A stretch of 64,000 nucleotides of DNA from Ruegeria_C sp040830705 (GCA_040830705.1 JBFOME010000008.1:186001-250000); one strand, 5' to 3'; positions 42,470 through 51,600 are shown, counted from the first letter of the stretch. The notes: generated by a model from the sequence alone, not told the origin. A program made the numbers and translations.

Positions 42470-43070
42470 AGCAATGGCGATCCTCCTGGCTGCGGGCCTG
42501 TCCCGCCGAATGGGCGACCGTAACAAACTGCTGTTGCCGGTGTGTGGTGAACCCATGCTGAGGCATGTCGCCAAGGCGTATCTGGCTGCCATCAATACGC
42601 CCCTTACTGTTGTGACGGGATACGATGCAAACGCGGTGCGAACTGCGCTGTCGGGCCTCGCTATCTCGTTCAGCCACAATCCGGACTTCGCCAGCGGTCA
42701 GCCGAGCTCTGTTGCTACGGGTCTGCGGAATGCGCCTAAAGCAGATCTGCTTCTCATAGGTTTGGCGGATCAACCACTCTTGACGGCGCAGGACCTAAAG
42801 GACCTGATTGCAGTACACAGTCAGAGTGATGCCAGCAAGATCACCATACCGGTGTACGATGGGTTGCGCGGCAATCCTATCGTCATACCTTCAGCGCTGC
42901 GTACCCGATTGCTGGACAATCCGGAGCGACCGGGCTGTATGCGTTTCACCCGTGATCATCCCGAACATGTGCAGTTCGCAAACCTTGCGGCGCCTGGCTT
43001 CTATACCGATGTCGATACACCAGACGACTATGCAGCCCATGCGCAGCCTCCGGCGGAGTTTGCACAATGA
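42462..43070 (+). CDS. mocA: MobA-like nucleotidyltransferase, probable molybdenum cofactor cytidylyltransferase
   Basis: Starting at MPRAMAILLAAG (ATG 42462, 8-base overlap with coxF; a second ATG at 42474 is possible) the protein has 202 residues. ILLAAGLSRRMGDRNKLLLP is the nucleotide-binding signature of MobA/MocA proteins, and LLIGLADQPLLTAQDL carries the metal-binding aspartate. CO dehydrogenase uses molybdopterin cytosine dinucleotide, so transfer of CMP to molybdopterin fits the setting well. The C-terminus (FYTDVDTPDDYAAH) has the D-V-D-T-P-x-D pattern of the family. Its stop overlaps a small ORF. Confidence 0.88.
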   Translation: MPRAMAILLAAGLSRRMGDRNKLLLPVCGEPMLRHVAKAYLAAINTPLTVVTGYDANAVRTALSGLAISFSHNPDFASGQPSSVATGLRNAPKADLLLIGLADQPLLTAQDLKDLIAVHSQSDASKITIPVYDGLRGNPIVIPSALRTRLLDNPERPGCMRFTRDHPEHVQFANLAAPGFYTDVDTPDDYAAHAQPPAEFAQ

Positions 43071-43159
43071 CCCGTCTCCTCAGACCGTTCCGGCGGCTCT
43101 TGAAGAAACTCGCGATGACACCTGAGCAAGCAGACAACATCAGATTTCCCTGTTGCTAA
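43067..43159 (+). CDS. Possible 30-residue protein inside the cox operon, ending in Cys-Cys
   Basis: An ATG at 43067 overlaps the mocA stop (ATGA) and opens a 30-codon frame that stops 12 bases before coxG. The product starts strongly basic and amphipathic (MTRLLRPFRRLLKKLAM), continues TPEQADNIRF and ends PCC. It fills the gap between mocA and coxG almost exactly, and the overlap is the type used everywhere else in this operon. No homologue comes to mind. The alternative is non-coding spacer that happens to be open; 30 open codons at this GC content are not rare. Confidence 0.4.
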   Translation: MTRLLRPFRRLLKKLAMTPEQADNIRFPCC

Positions 43160-43171
43160 GAAGGAATACCC

Positions 43172-43624
43172 ATGGAACTGAACGACGAAATCATCATTAA
43201 CGCGCCCAAAGAGCGGGTCTATGCCGCGCTGAATGATCCCGAAGTGCTGAAGCAATGCATCCCGGGTTGCGAGGAATTGATCAAACACTCTGACACCGAA
43301 CTTGAAGCAAAGGTTGTACTGAAGATTGGTCCCGTAAAGGCGCGTTTCGGCGGCGAGGTGGTGCTGGACCAAGGTGGGGCGCCGGATGCATTCTCGCTGT
43401 CGGGGCAGGGCAACGGCGGGGCCGCGGGACACGCCAAAGGCGGTGCAGACGTGACATTGACCGCAGATGGCGAGACCACCATTTTGCGCTACGAGGCAAA
43501 GGCAGAAATCGGTGGAAAGCTGGCTCAACTCGGCAGCCGCTTGATCCAAGGCACCGCAAAGAAACTTGCAGCCAAGTTCTTCAAATCCTTCGCCGATTTG
43601 GTCAACGAAGACACCGTCGTCTGA
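43172..43624 (+). CDS. coxG: Carbon monoxide dehydrogenase accessory protein CoxG (SRPBCC fold)
   Basis: The 150-residue protein has the START/SRPBCC fold of the CoxG family: MELNDEIIINAPKERVYAAL, DPEVLKQCIPGCEELIKHSD, KIGPVKARFGGEVVLDQ, and a C-terminal amphipathic helix AQLGSRLIQGTAKKLAAKFF. CoxG helps tie CO dehydrogenase to the membrane, and work on mycobacterial CoxG points to a quinone-binding role linking the enzyme to the respiratory chain. AAGGA stands upstream of its start. A hairpin follows the stop. Confidence 0.94.
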   Translation: MELNDEIIINAPKERVYAALNDPEVLKQCIPGCEELIKHSDTELEAKVVLKIGPVKARFGGEVVLDQGGAPDAFSLSGQGNGGAAGHAKGGADVTLTADGETTILRYEAKAEIGGKLAQLGSRLIQGTAKKLAAKFFKSFADLVNEDTVV

Positions 43625-43645
43625 GTTGCTTGGAGACATGGTAGA

Positions 43646-43673
43646 CGCCGCAGACATCGTTGATGCTGCGGCG
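43646..43673 (+). terminator. Hairpin after coxG, probable end of the cox operon
   Basis: An 8-bp perfect stem (CGCCGCAG with CTGCGGCG) extended by CATC-GTT-GATG lies 21 bases after the coxG stop. There is no T run behind it, so it may slow or end transcription or protect the mRNA end. Confidence 0.55.
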
Positions 43674-43774
43674 ATCCGGCTCTGGGGTGAAGAGAGGTTT
43701 CGCGGCGAAAGGCATATTTCACACCTGAACTCCGTTGGCCAATTGCGCTATGGTGGCCCAAATAGGATCCCCTG

Positions 43775-44470
43775 ATGAGCCCAACCAATTCCTCCCCGAT
43801 TGACACATCCGGCCCACGCCCCGCCTGGAGCGTTGACAAGTTTGACGATGCCGGAACGGTGCGTGATACGCCGGGCCTGACCATGCTGTGTCATATCGAC
43901 CGTGAATCTGCCGCCCATGCTGCGTTGCGACGGATCGCCTCCGCGCTACAGGCCGGGCCACACGCGCACGCCTATTCTTTCCTGCCGCCGGAGAGTTTTC
44001 ACATGACGGTTTTCGATGGAGTGATCGACTATCGGCGTGATGTTGTGAACTGGCCCGCCGACCTGCCTTTGGACGGTTCGATTGATCAGGTCGAGACGGC
44101 CTGGCGCGAACGCCTGCAGGGCGTCCAACTGCCAGCGCAGTTCGAGATTTGTGTCGACGGCGTGAAGGGCGGGTATACCTGCCCGGTGAGGGGTGTCGAT
44201 GAAGCGCAGGAACAGCGCCTTCGCTGGTGTCGGGACGACTTTGCAGAGCGGCTGAATCTGCGCAGAACCAATCACGACGGTTATGGATTCCACATCACAC
44301 TTGCCTATCAGGTGCATTGGCTCGCTCCGCAGAAGGAGCAGGAGGTCATTGCGCTCTCGGATCAGCTATATGCCGAATATGCTGCCGACCTTCGCCGAAT
44401 CGAGATCGGTCCCGTCGAATTCTGCCGGTTCCAGAATATGCATCATTTCGAACCGCTGATGACGCTTTAG
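43775..44470 (+). CDS. DUF1868 / 2H phosphoesterase-like protein
   Basis: The 231-residue protein carries two H-x-T motifs about 110 residues apart, ESFHMTVFDGVID and YGFHITLAYQVHW, the signature of the 2H phosphoesterase fold. The first is followed by long helices with polar residues and the second by EYAADLRRIEIGPVEFCRF. Overall it resembles DUF1868 proteins. 2H enzymes cut 2',3'-cyclic nucleotides or ligate/trim RNA ends, but the substrate of this branch is unknown to me. It lies 150 bases after coxG and is convergent with the excalibur gene (3 bases between the stops). Confidence 0.78.
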   Translation: MSPTNSSPIDTSGPRPAWSVDKFDDAGTVRDTPGLTMLCHIDRESAAHAALRRIASALQAGPHAHAYSFLPPESFHMTVFDGVIDYRRDVVNWPADLPLDGSIDQVETAWRERLQGVQLPAQFEICVDGVKGGYTCPVRGVDEAQEQRLRWCRDDFAERLNLRRTNHDGYGFHITLAYQVHWLAPQKEQEVIALSDQLYAEYAADLRRIEIGPVEFCRFQNMHHFEPLMTL

Positions 44471-44473
44471 CGC

Positions 44474-44926
44474 TCAAGGCCGGATGAATTTGGCGTCACC
44501 GATTTGCCGCCGCTCTGTACTATCCGCTGCTGGCGCGCGTCCACGGGAGGTCTGCACGGTCACAACGGTCTCTCCTGGACTGATGACCCTGGTCTGAATC
44601 GCGCACGCGACACCATTCCCATCTGTATCGTTGCGCGCATGATAGCCGGGCTCCCCCTCGCGCACCTCAAAGACGCCGACCTTTGCCGCCGCCTCGCATC
44701 CTGCCATGGCCACGAGATGTTGCAGCGCCTGTTCTGCGGGATAGGGGCTGGTGCGGATATAGATACCAAGCGCGGTGCTGCACATCACGAGCGGTAGACT
44801 GGCGACCAGCGCGACGATTCGTGCTGGCGACAGCGCCTTGGCCCGCGTTGCGGCGGCGCGCTTCTCTCGTCGCATCTGGCGTTTGAGGGTTTTGCGTTTG
44901 GGTCTGAGTTCGCTGAGCTCGGTCAT
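44474..44926 (-). CDS. Membrane-anchored excalibur-domain protein
   Basis: I start at MTELSELRPKRKTLK; the frame is open 17 codons upstream. The 150-residue protein has a very basic N-terminus (RQMRREKRAAATRAKAL), one membrane helix (ARIVALVASLPLVMCSTALG), and an excalibur calcium-binding domain facing the periplasm: AGCEAAAKVGVFEVREGEPG then YHARNDTDGNGVAC with the D-x-D-x-D-G-x-x-C loop (here N-D-T-D-G-N-G). Excalibur domains occur in surface and nuclease-like proteins. The final 30 residues are polar. No partner is evident. Confidence 0.83.
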   Translation of the reverse strand: MTELSELRPKRKTLKRQMRREKRAAATRAKALSPARIVALVASLPLVMCSTALGIYIRTSPYPAEQALQHLVAMAGCEAAAKVGVFEVREGEPGYHARNDTDGNGVACAIQTRVISPGETVVTVQTSRGRAPAADSTERRQIGDAKFIRP

Positions 44927-45331
44927 GTGACCGGCATAGGGGGCTTCCGTGGCATAGACATGGCAGGAATGCGCCAAACCCGGCCGCCGCAGAAAAAAGT
45001 GTCGACTTCTTAGAGTGCCCGAAGGCGGTGGCTATGGTCAGGTTGCATTACCCGGCAATACCACTCAAGTAATTGATTTTATTAGCGTTTTCTCTTTACA
45101 TCTGCTCCGCGACTCCCTAGCTAAGGTACAGAATACAGAGCAAGCCAGATATCAGGCATGTGCAGCAAGCAATCCAGCCACCTTTCAACGGTAGCCAGAC
45201 AGCAAGCCCCGCAACCCAGCCAGACCTGTTTCAAGCCAGCGTGTATTCCGTTCAGCCACTCGCTTTGACGGGTGGTTTTCTGTTTTCAGCGTCTGTTTAA
45301 TTGAAGCGTCGAAGCACCCGGCGCGAGCGCG
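44927..45331. other. Intergenic stretch with degenerate CAGCAAGCC/GCCAGA repeats
   Basis: No gene is visible. The sequence is AT-richer in 45060-45110. Between 45135 and 45240 the words GCCAGA (45144, 45194, 45219) and CAAGC recur at irregular spacing, giving a C/A/G-biased, poorly structured tract. It could be the 5' region of an untranslated RNA or simple low-complexity sequence. Confidence 0.4.
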
Positions 45332-46993
45332 TTACCGCTTTCGCCAATCCTGCGCCGTGCGACCCCGGTATTTCACCGTCAGTTCCGGCGCCGTGTCCGT
45401 TTCGTCATAGACGCCCAGGACGATGCCCCGCCCACGCGAAGTCGTGCGCATCTCTTCCAATTGGCCCAGCGACCGGGTGGTGCGTTGTGAGGGGCGCAGC
45501 GACCAGGCAAAGAGATGGTCGTAGAGTTCTTCGATCACGTCTTCATGCGCGATGCTGTTGCCCAGATCCACCAGCTCCTGCGGGTCGTTCTCCAGATCAA
45601 AAAGCAGCGGTCGGAAGCCGCCTTCGCAATGGATTAGCTTCCACCTTTCATCGGCGATCATAAACATCACCGCGTCGCGGGTTTCGACTCCCAGCTGTTC
45701 GGAAAGCGGTGAGGTGGAATAGTCGTATTCACAGATAACATGGCTACGAAACGTGTCACTGCGCTTTCCGTGCAGGATCGGCAGCAGGGTTTCCCCTTCC
45801 ATGATGTGACCGGCAGGTGCGCCGCCTGCAACATCCAGAAAGGTCGGCGCCAAATCAATGCTCTCTACCAGCGCATCGCAGGTGGTGCCGCGTGTGGCGT
45901 CGGCCTCGGGCGCGGGATCGTAGACAATAAGCGGCAACTTGGTCGAGGCATCCTGGAAGAATGTCTTCTCACCCATCCAGTGATCTCCGAGAAAATCGCC
46001 GTGATCCGAGGTCAGCACGATCATCGTGTCCCGCATCCGTCCGATGTCTTCCATCCAGCGCAGCAGGCGTCCGATCTGGTCGTCAGCCTGTTTGATCAGG
46101 CCCATATAGGCCGGGATCACCGCCTCGCGTACATGGTCCTCAGAAAAGGCCTGCCCGACCTTGGTGTCCATGAAAGCCTTGAACACCGGATGCGCCTGCT
46201 GCCGCTCGGACTCGGACCGGTTGGCGGGCAGGATATGTTCCGGGCCGTACATGGAGGCATAGGGTTCCGGCACAATATAAGGCCAGTGCGGCTTGATATA
46301 GGACAGGTGGCAACACCAAGGGCCGTCATGACCTTCCATGAATTCAATGCCGCGTGTCGTCAGGTAGGGCGTTTCACTGTCGGGCTCGTCGATATTGGCT
46401 GGATGTACCGCGTTTTTGAGGAACCAGCCGGACAGAACATTGCCATCAGCGTCCAGCGCGGAGTTCGCGAAATCGTGCCAGGGATTGTCACTGTCATAGC
46501 CTTTGCTTCGCAGGTATTCGTTATAGGCCTTGGCCCCGTCCGGGTCATAGAAACCGTCCGGCCCCTCGGGGCGCATCCCGTCATCGCGTTCAAAAACGTC
46601 GAACCCGCATTCCGATACCCTCGCGCCGATCAGGCTGTCAGGGGCAAGGCCCAGTCGCGCCATTCCCTCGGCATCGGCACGCATATGGGTCTTGCCCACC
46701 AGCCAGCTTTCCATCCCCGCCTTGCGCAGGTGATCGCCGATCGTCAGCTCGCCCACTTTCAGCGGGATCCCATTATTCGAGGCGCCGTGACTGTGCACGT
46801 AGCGCCCGGTATAGGTCGACATCCGGGACGAGCCGCAAATCGGTGACTGGATATAGGCACGGGTAAAACGGACCCCGCGCTCGGCCAGCCCGTCGATATG
46901 GGGCGTATGCAGATGCGGATGACCATAACAGCTTAGATAGTCCCAGCGCAGCTGGTCGAACATGATGAAGAGGATGTTCTTAGCCTTTGCCAT
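45332..46993 (-). CDS. Sulfatase-superfamily hydrolase (phosphonate monoesterase/choline-sulfatase type)
   Basis: Starting at MAKAKNILFIMFDQ (CAT at 46991-46993) the protein has 553 residues. The alkaline phosphatase/sulfatase fold is clear: metal ligands in LFIMFDQLRWDYL (D13) and VLTSDHGDFLGDH, and HPHLHTPHIDGLAERGVRFT. The formylglycine motif reads IQSPICGSSRMSTYTGRY, with C53-G-S-S-R57; the usual C-x-P-S-R proline is replaced by serine. The SRMSTYTGRYVHSHG context recalls phosphonate monoester hydrolase-like enzymes, so the bond cut may be a sulfate or a phosphate/phosphonate ester. There is no signal peptide, so it should be cytoplasmic. No sulfatase-modifying enzyme is nearby. Confidence 0.85.
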   Translation of the reverse strand: MAKAKNILFIMFDQLRWDYLSCYGHPHLHTPHIDGLAERGVRFTRAYIQSPICGSSRMSTYTGRYVHSHGASNNGIPLKVGELTIGDHLRKAGMESWLVGKTHMRADAEGMARLGLAPDSLIGARVSECGFDVFERDDGMRPEGPDGFYDPDGAKAYNEYLRSKGYDSDNPWHDFANSALDADGNVLSGWFLKNAVHPANIDEPDSETPYLTTRGIEFMEGHDGPWCCHLSYIKPHWPYIVPEPYASMYGPEHILPANRSESERQQAHPVFKAFMDTKVGQAFSEDHVREAVIPAYMGLIKQADDQIGRLLRWMEDIGRMRDTMIVLTSDHGDFLGDHWMGEKTFFQDASTKLPLIVYDPAPEADATRGTTCDALVESIDLAPTFLDVAGGAPAGHIMEGETLLPILHGKRSDTFRSHVICEYDYSTSPLSEQLGVETRDAVMFMIADERWKLIHCEGGFRPLLFDLENDPQELVDLGNSIAHEDVIEELYDHLFAWSLRPSQRTTRSLGQLEEMRTTSRGRGIVLGVYDETDTAPELTVKYRGRTAQDWRKR

Positions 46994-47060
46994 TGCGCGC
47001 GTCTGCCTCCCTGATCGCCAGCGCCATGCTAGTGGCATTTTCCCGAAACAAAAGGGACTG

Positions 47061-47729
47061 TCAGAGGGCCGCGGGTTTGGCCAGCGCTTCTTCGATCAGG
47101 TCGGGCAGTTTGCTATTATCATCATAGGCTATCTGATGGGGCAGGGCAGAGACCGGAGTCTTGCGGTACCCTTCGGTGAATAGGGCAAAGGGCACTTGCG
47201 CGCGCTGTGCGGTTTCCGCGTCCACTTCACTGTCTCCGACATAGAATTGCGGACCGGTACCGAGGCGTTCGAACACATGTAGCAAGGGGGCCGGGTCGGG
47301 TTTGCGTTGGGGTAACGTATCGCCGCCCACCACGACCGCAAAGAACCGTGACAAATCAAGCGCGTCCAGCACCTGATGCGTCGCGCCTTCGGGTTTGTTG
47401 GTACAAATCCCCAGCGCGTGGCCGCTTGCGCGGAACTTCTCAAGCATGTCCCGCACACCGGGGTAGAGCACCGTCCTTTCGGTGGACGCGCGCATGTAAT
47501 TGTCCAGCGTGACCTGGGTGATTTCGCCATGGCGGCTCATGTCCATCCTGCAATGGGTCATGACCCGCTCGACCAGTTTGGGCAGGCCGTTGCCCACAAA
47601 TCCGGTTATCGTTGGCAGATCCAGTTCTGCTACGCCGTGCATCTTGAGCGTGCGGTTCACGGCCGCTGCCAGATCCGGCACGCTGTCAATAAGCGTACCG
47701 TCCAGATCGAAGACAATCGCCGTATTCAT
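47061..47729 (-). CDS. gph: Phosphoglycolate phosphatase (HAD family)
   Basis: The start MNTAIVFDLDGT is chosen because AGGAG lies 7 bases upstream; an ATG two codons earlier is too close to that site. The 222-residue HAD hydrolase has all four motifs: nucleophile FDLDGTLIDS (D9, D11), ICTNKPEG with the threonine, the lysine in QRKPDPAPL, and FYVGDSEVDAETA. Length and motifs fit Gph, which removes phosphate from 2-phosphoglycolate made during DNA repair or by Rubisco. Other small phosphate esters are possible. It lies 67 bases upstream of the sulfatase on the same strand. Confidence 0.88.
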   Translation of the reverse strand: MNTAIVFDLDGTLIDSVPDLAAAVNRTLKMHGVAELDLPTITGFVGNGLPKLVERVMTHCRMDMSRHGEITQVTLDNYMRASTERTVLYPGVRDMLEKFRASGHALGICTNKPEGATHQVLDALDLSRFFAVVVGGDTLPQRKPDPAPLLHVFERLGTGPQFYVGDSEVDAETAQRAQVPFALFTEGYRKTPVSALPHQIAYDDNSKLPDLIEEALAKPAAL

Positions 47730-47835
47730 CGCCATTCTCCTTTGTGTTGTGACATGCGTGACAGGGGCGGGTTCGCAATGCAACCGCATTCCCAGCGTTG
47801 TTTCGCCTCACAAAATACAGTTACAGAACTGTGGC

Positions 47836-47873
47836 TTGACAATTCTTAGTAATTTACTCAGATTAAGATTGAG
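47836..47873 (+). promoter_or_regulatory. Possible iron-regulated promoter of hemP
   Basis: TTGACA at 47836-47841 could be a -35 element, followed by an imperfect dyad CTCA-N9-TGAG at 47857-47873 in an AT-rich tract. HemP genes are usually controlled by iron regulators (Fur, Irr or RirA), but this dyad does not match one consensus clearly. Confidence 0.3.
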
Positions 47874-48026
47874 ACTGTCAGCCATCCTCGCCAATTCCGA
47901 GCCAGCCAGACATATTCTGAACCATTTTGAGCGCCGGTGTCGGACATGAAATTCAAATCGACCTCTTCGATCGATACCGGTGCCGAAACCGCATCCATCC
48001 CCTTCAATCGTCACGGAGAGACCCCC

Positions 48027-48194
48027 ATGAACGCCCCCAATCCGACCCCCACTCAAGCCTACCCGGTCCGTATGTTGCCCTCGCACAAGGCCGAGGAGCT
48101 GACCAAGGGCGGCAATCTTGCGCAGATCGAATTGGGTGATCAGCTCTATACGTTGCGCATCACCCGCGCCGGCAAGCTGATCCTGACCAAATGA
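48027..48194 (+). CDS. hemP: Hemin uptake protein HemP
   Basis: The ATG at 48027 with GGAGAG six bases upstream gives 55 residues; the frame is open 30 codons earlier, but that part has no site of its own. The C-terminal half has the HemP/HmuP pattern, LAQIELGDQLYTLRITRAGK followed by LILTK, where the final R-x-T-R-x-G-K-L-I-L-T-K is nearly invariant. HemP helps activate haem uptake genes in several bacteria. No haem receptor or hmu genes are in the window. Its TGA overlaps the next gene's ATG. Confidence 0.88.
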   Translation: MNAPNPTPTQAYPVRMLPSHKAEELTKGGNLAQIELGDQLYTLRITRAGKLILTK

Positions 48195-48637
48195 GCGCCC
48201 GTCACCGTGGTGGAGAGGTCGTCGGGCGCGTCGATGATCTTGCACCCGTCGAGGCGGGGGCAGTTATGTTCCTGCGAATGAGGGGCAGCAGTGCTCGCGA
48301 GCAGGAGGCGCGCGATATGCGACTGATGCGCGAGGTTGACGCCAGCGCGCGCGCATTAGAGACGCTTGGGCGGATATGCAGCCTGTGCGCCCAGCACGGT
48401 CGCAGGCCGCTTATGCGTCATTCGCTCGGCTGCGATTGCCTTGGAGCAGATGAAAACTTCTTCGCCCAGATGGTCGGCGCCGCTGCTGATGGCGGTCGCG
48501 AGGATGCGATGATGCTGGCGACCCTGATCGTGCGTCCCGATTTTGCGCCTGCGCTGGCTGCTTTGTCCGAAGAGTTCGGATTGACGCTCAAGGCGATGTC
48601 CGGCCCGGTCACCCGCCGCGATCGAGTGCTGCACTAA
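48191..48637 (+). CDS. Unknown protein translationally coupled to hemP
   Basis: The 148-residue frame starts in the hemP stop codon (ATGA) and ends overlapping the convergent fusion gene by 4 bases. It is mostly helical, with cysteines in ICSLCAQHGRRPLMRHSLGC and DCLGADENFFAQMVGAAADG and a C-terminal LIVRPDFAPALAALSEEFGL. C-S-L-C and G-C-D-C-L-G could bind a metal or haem. I do not recognise a family. Coupling with HemP suggests a role in iron or haem handling, which is inference. Confidence 0.68.
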   Translation: MSARHRGGEVVGRVDDLAPVEAGAVMFLRMRGSSAREQEARDMRLMREVDASARALETLGRICSLCAQHGRRPLMRHSLGCDCLGADENFFAQMVGAAADGGREDAMMLATLIVRPDFAPALAALSEEFGLTLKAMSGPVTRRDRVLH

Positions 48638-51600
48638 CAGCAACCGCATCCACTATGATGGTGGGTGTGGTCACATTGGGCAGGCGGCGCATAGTCGCCC
48701 ACCTCACCCAATACCTCTCGCAGCTTTTCCAGAATCATATCCACGTCCTCGGCCTCGATGGTCAGGGGCGGGCGGATTTTCAGGATATTGTCCTTTGGCC
48801 CCTCGCTGCCGATCAGGATGCGGTGATCGCGCATCCGGTTTTTGACATAGGCGCAGATCTCGGTGGCCTCCGACCCGTCCGGGTTCACCAGTTCGACCCC
48901 CAGAAACAAGCCCATTCCGCGCACATCGCCAACGCAGCCGAACTCGCTTTCAGTCCGTCGCAAACCGTCGATCAACCGAGCACCCATGCGCTGGGCGTTC
49001 TCCTGCAGGCCCTCCTCATCGACGACATCCAGCACCTCCTTGCCGATCCGGCAGGAGAGGGTCGATCCGCCAAAAGTCGAGAAGAACTCGGGCCCCTGCG
49101 CAAAACTGTCGGCGATGGCGCGGGTGGTGATGACCACTCCGATGGGATGGCCGTTGCCGATGGGTTTGCCCAGCACCACGATATCGGGCACAGCTTTCTG
49201 CTGTTCGAAGCCGAAGTAATGCTCGCCCAGCCGGCCCAGCCCGGTCTGCACTTCATCGGCGATGCAGACACCACCGGCAGCGCGAATCTTGTCATATACA
49301 GCGGCCAGATAGCCTGTGGGCGGGATGATCTGACCGCCGACCGAAGGGAAGGTTTCGGCAATGAAGCCAGCCAGCCCGTGCCCCTTGTCCACAAGCGTGG
49401 CGATCGCAGGCTCCACCAGATCTGAGTACTTACGGGCACGCTCCGGGTCGTCGCGCCGGAACCTGCCGCGATAGTCGTCGGCGACCTCGACCAGTTCCAC
49501 CCAGTCGCTTGGCCCGATGCCGCCCGGCGCGTTGAACTTGTAGGCCGAGATGTCGATCGCGCCGGTGGTGTTGCCGTGGTAGCCGTGATCGGGTGTCACG
49601 ATGCCTCTCGCACCGCTATGGGCACGCGCTAGCCGCAGAGCCAACTCATTGGCTTCGCTGCCGGAATTGACAAAGAAGCAAACCTCCAGCGCGTCGGGCA
49701 GTTTCGACAGCAGCTTATCGGCAAACGCGGTCTGCGCGGGGTGCAGATAACGGGTGTTGGTGTTCACCCGCCCCAATTGCTCGGCGGCGACGGCCTGAAT
49801 GCGCGGATGCGCGTGCCCCACATGTGGCACGTTGTTATAGGCGTCCAGATAAGGGCGCCCCCAGTCGTCAAACAGGTGATGTCGCCAGCCGCGCACCGGC
49901 ATGATCGGGTCGTCATAACTCAGCCGCAGGTTGGCACCGAAATGCGCCTGTCTGTCGCGCCACACCGCCTCTTTCGACGTGGGTTGGAAGGCCACCTGTT
50001 CATCCGGCAGGTTCAGCAGTGCTGCCGGGTTCGGACAAATCGCCTGCCAGAAGGCAAGATCATCGGGATCGGCCACGCCGGGCCAATCCGGTGCCATGCC
50101 ATCTGCGGTGAGAGCTAGCTGAAAATGCGCATGCGGTGCCCAGCCGCCATTCTGTTCAACTGTCCCCAATCGGCAAAAGGCAGAACCCTGCGCAACTGGA
50201 TCGCCAGGCTTGAGCCGTTCGCAGACCTCCGGATCCAGATGGCCATAGAGCGTATAAAACGCATCACCCTCAGGGGTTTCATGATGCAGGATCACGACGC
50301 CACCATAATCCAGCGGATCGTCACGGTTCTCGACCGCCTCGACCCGGCCGCTGAGCGGCGCATGCAGTAACGTCCCGGCAGGGGCAAAGATATCGACAGC
50401 CAGATGCACGGTCCGGCGGTCCGATGCTTTCCATGGCCCGGAGCGAAAGGCCTGACCGGTATAGATCAGCCGTGGCTCGCCAAAATAGCCGAGCCAGATC
50501 GGAGCATCGCTCACAACCTCGTCGATCCGTGCCGCATCATCGACCGACAAATGGAATGGATCGCGCGGCGTTGCCGCTTCCTCGACCGATAGGCTGCCCA
50601 TTGGCGCATCCGACAGAGGCGTGCCGGTCAGGGCCGGATAAGAGCCGCGATGCGTCTCGATATAGTCGCGGATACGCGTGCTGCCGTCTGTCACTGGCAA
50701 CCCGCAGGCCATGCGCAGTCGGGCGGAGATAAGCCCGCCCTTGACGGCGGCGTTTTCCAGAAACCGCCAGGCCGGGGCCTGACTGATCGTCACATACGGA
50801 TCATCGGGCACTTGCAGCGCCATCAGCGCGGAGTTGACAACTGACACGGCCAGCCGCATCCGGAGCAGTGGCCAGATCAGTTCAATCTCTTCCGGCGAGA
50901 GCCGGTTGGCGGCATGAAACCCCCGCACCAAAGCCGCCAGTGCACGTTCGGGACGCGGGTGATCCAGCACCACATAGGCCCCGGCGATTGCCAACTCGCA
51001 GACCTTGGGTGCGGCGCACATATCCCCGAAATCAATCAGCCCTGAAATCCCGGCCCGGCCCAGGTCACCTTCGACCAGAATATTGTAGTCATTGGCGTCA
51101 TTGTGGATCGCCTGTTTCGGCAGCGCGCTCAGGCGGTCCTCGACGCCTGCAAACGCATCCGCAATGTCGTTGATCAGCGCCCGCCGCGTGTCGTCCTGAA
51201 TGACATCCAACTCGCCTTCGATCCAGCGGGCGGCGGTCAGATCCCATTTGAAATCGCGCTCCAACGCGGGATGCGCGAACCCGTCCAGTGCCCGGTCGGT
51301 TGCCCCAAGGACCCTGCCGAGCCTCAGGATCAGATCCTCTGAATGCGGCCTCACCCGAGCATAGCAGTCGCCCGACAGACACTCCTGCACCCAGACCAGC
51401 CGCCCCAGCCCGTCCGCATCCACAACTTCGATCAGCTTGCTGCCATCCCGCGAGGCGATGGGCTTTGCAATGGGTAGCCCCGGTGCCGCCGTGCCAATGT
51501 GCTCCAGAGCCCCGATCTGCATCTCGACGAGAGCCTGATCGCAGCCGGGATGCATCACCTTCAGCAGATAGCGCATGCCATTTGCCGCTTCGGCCAGGAA

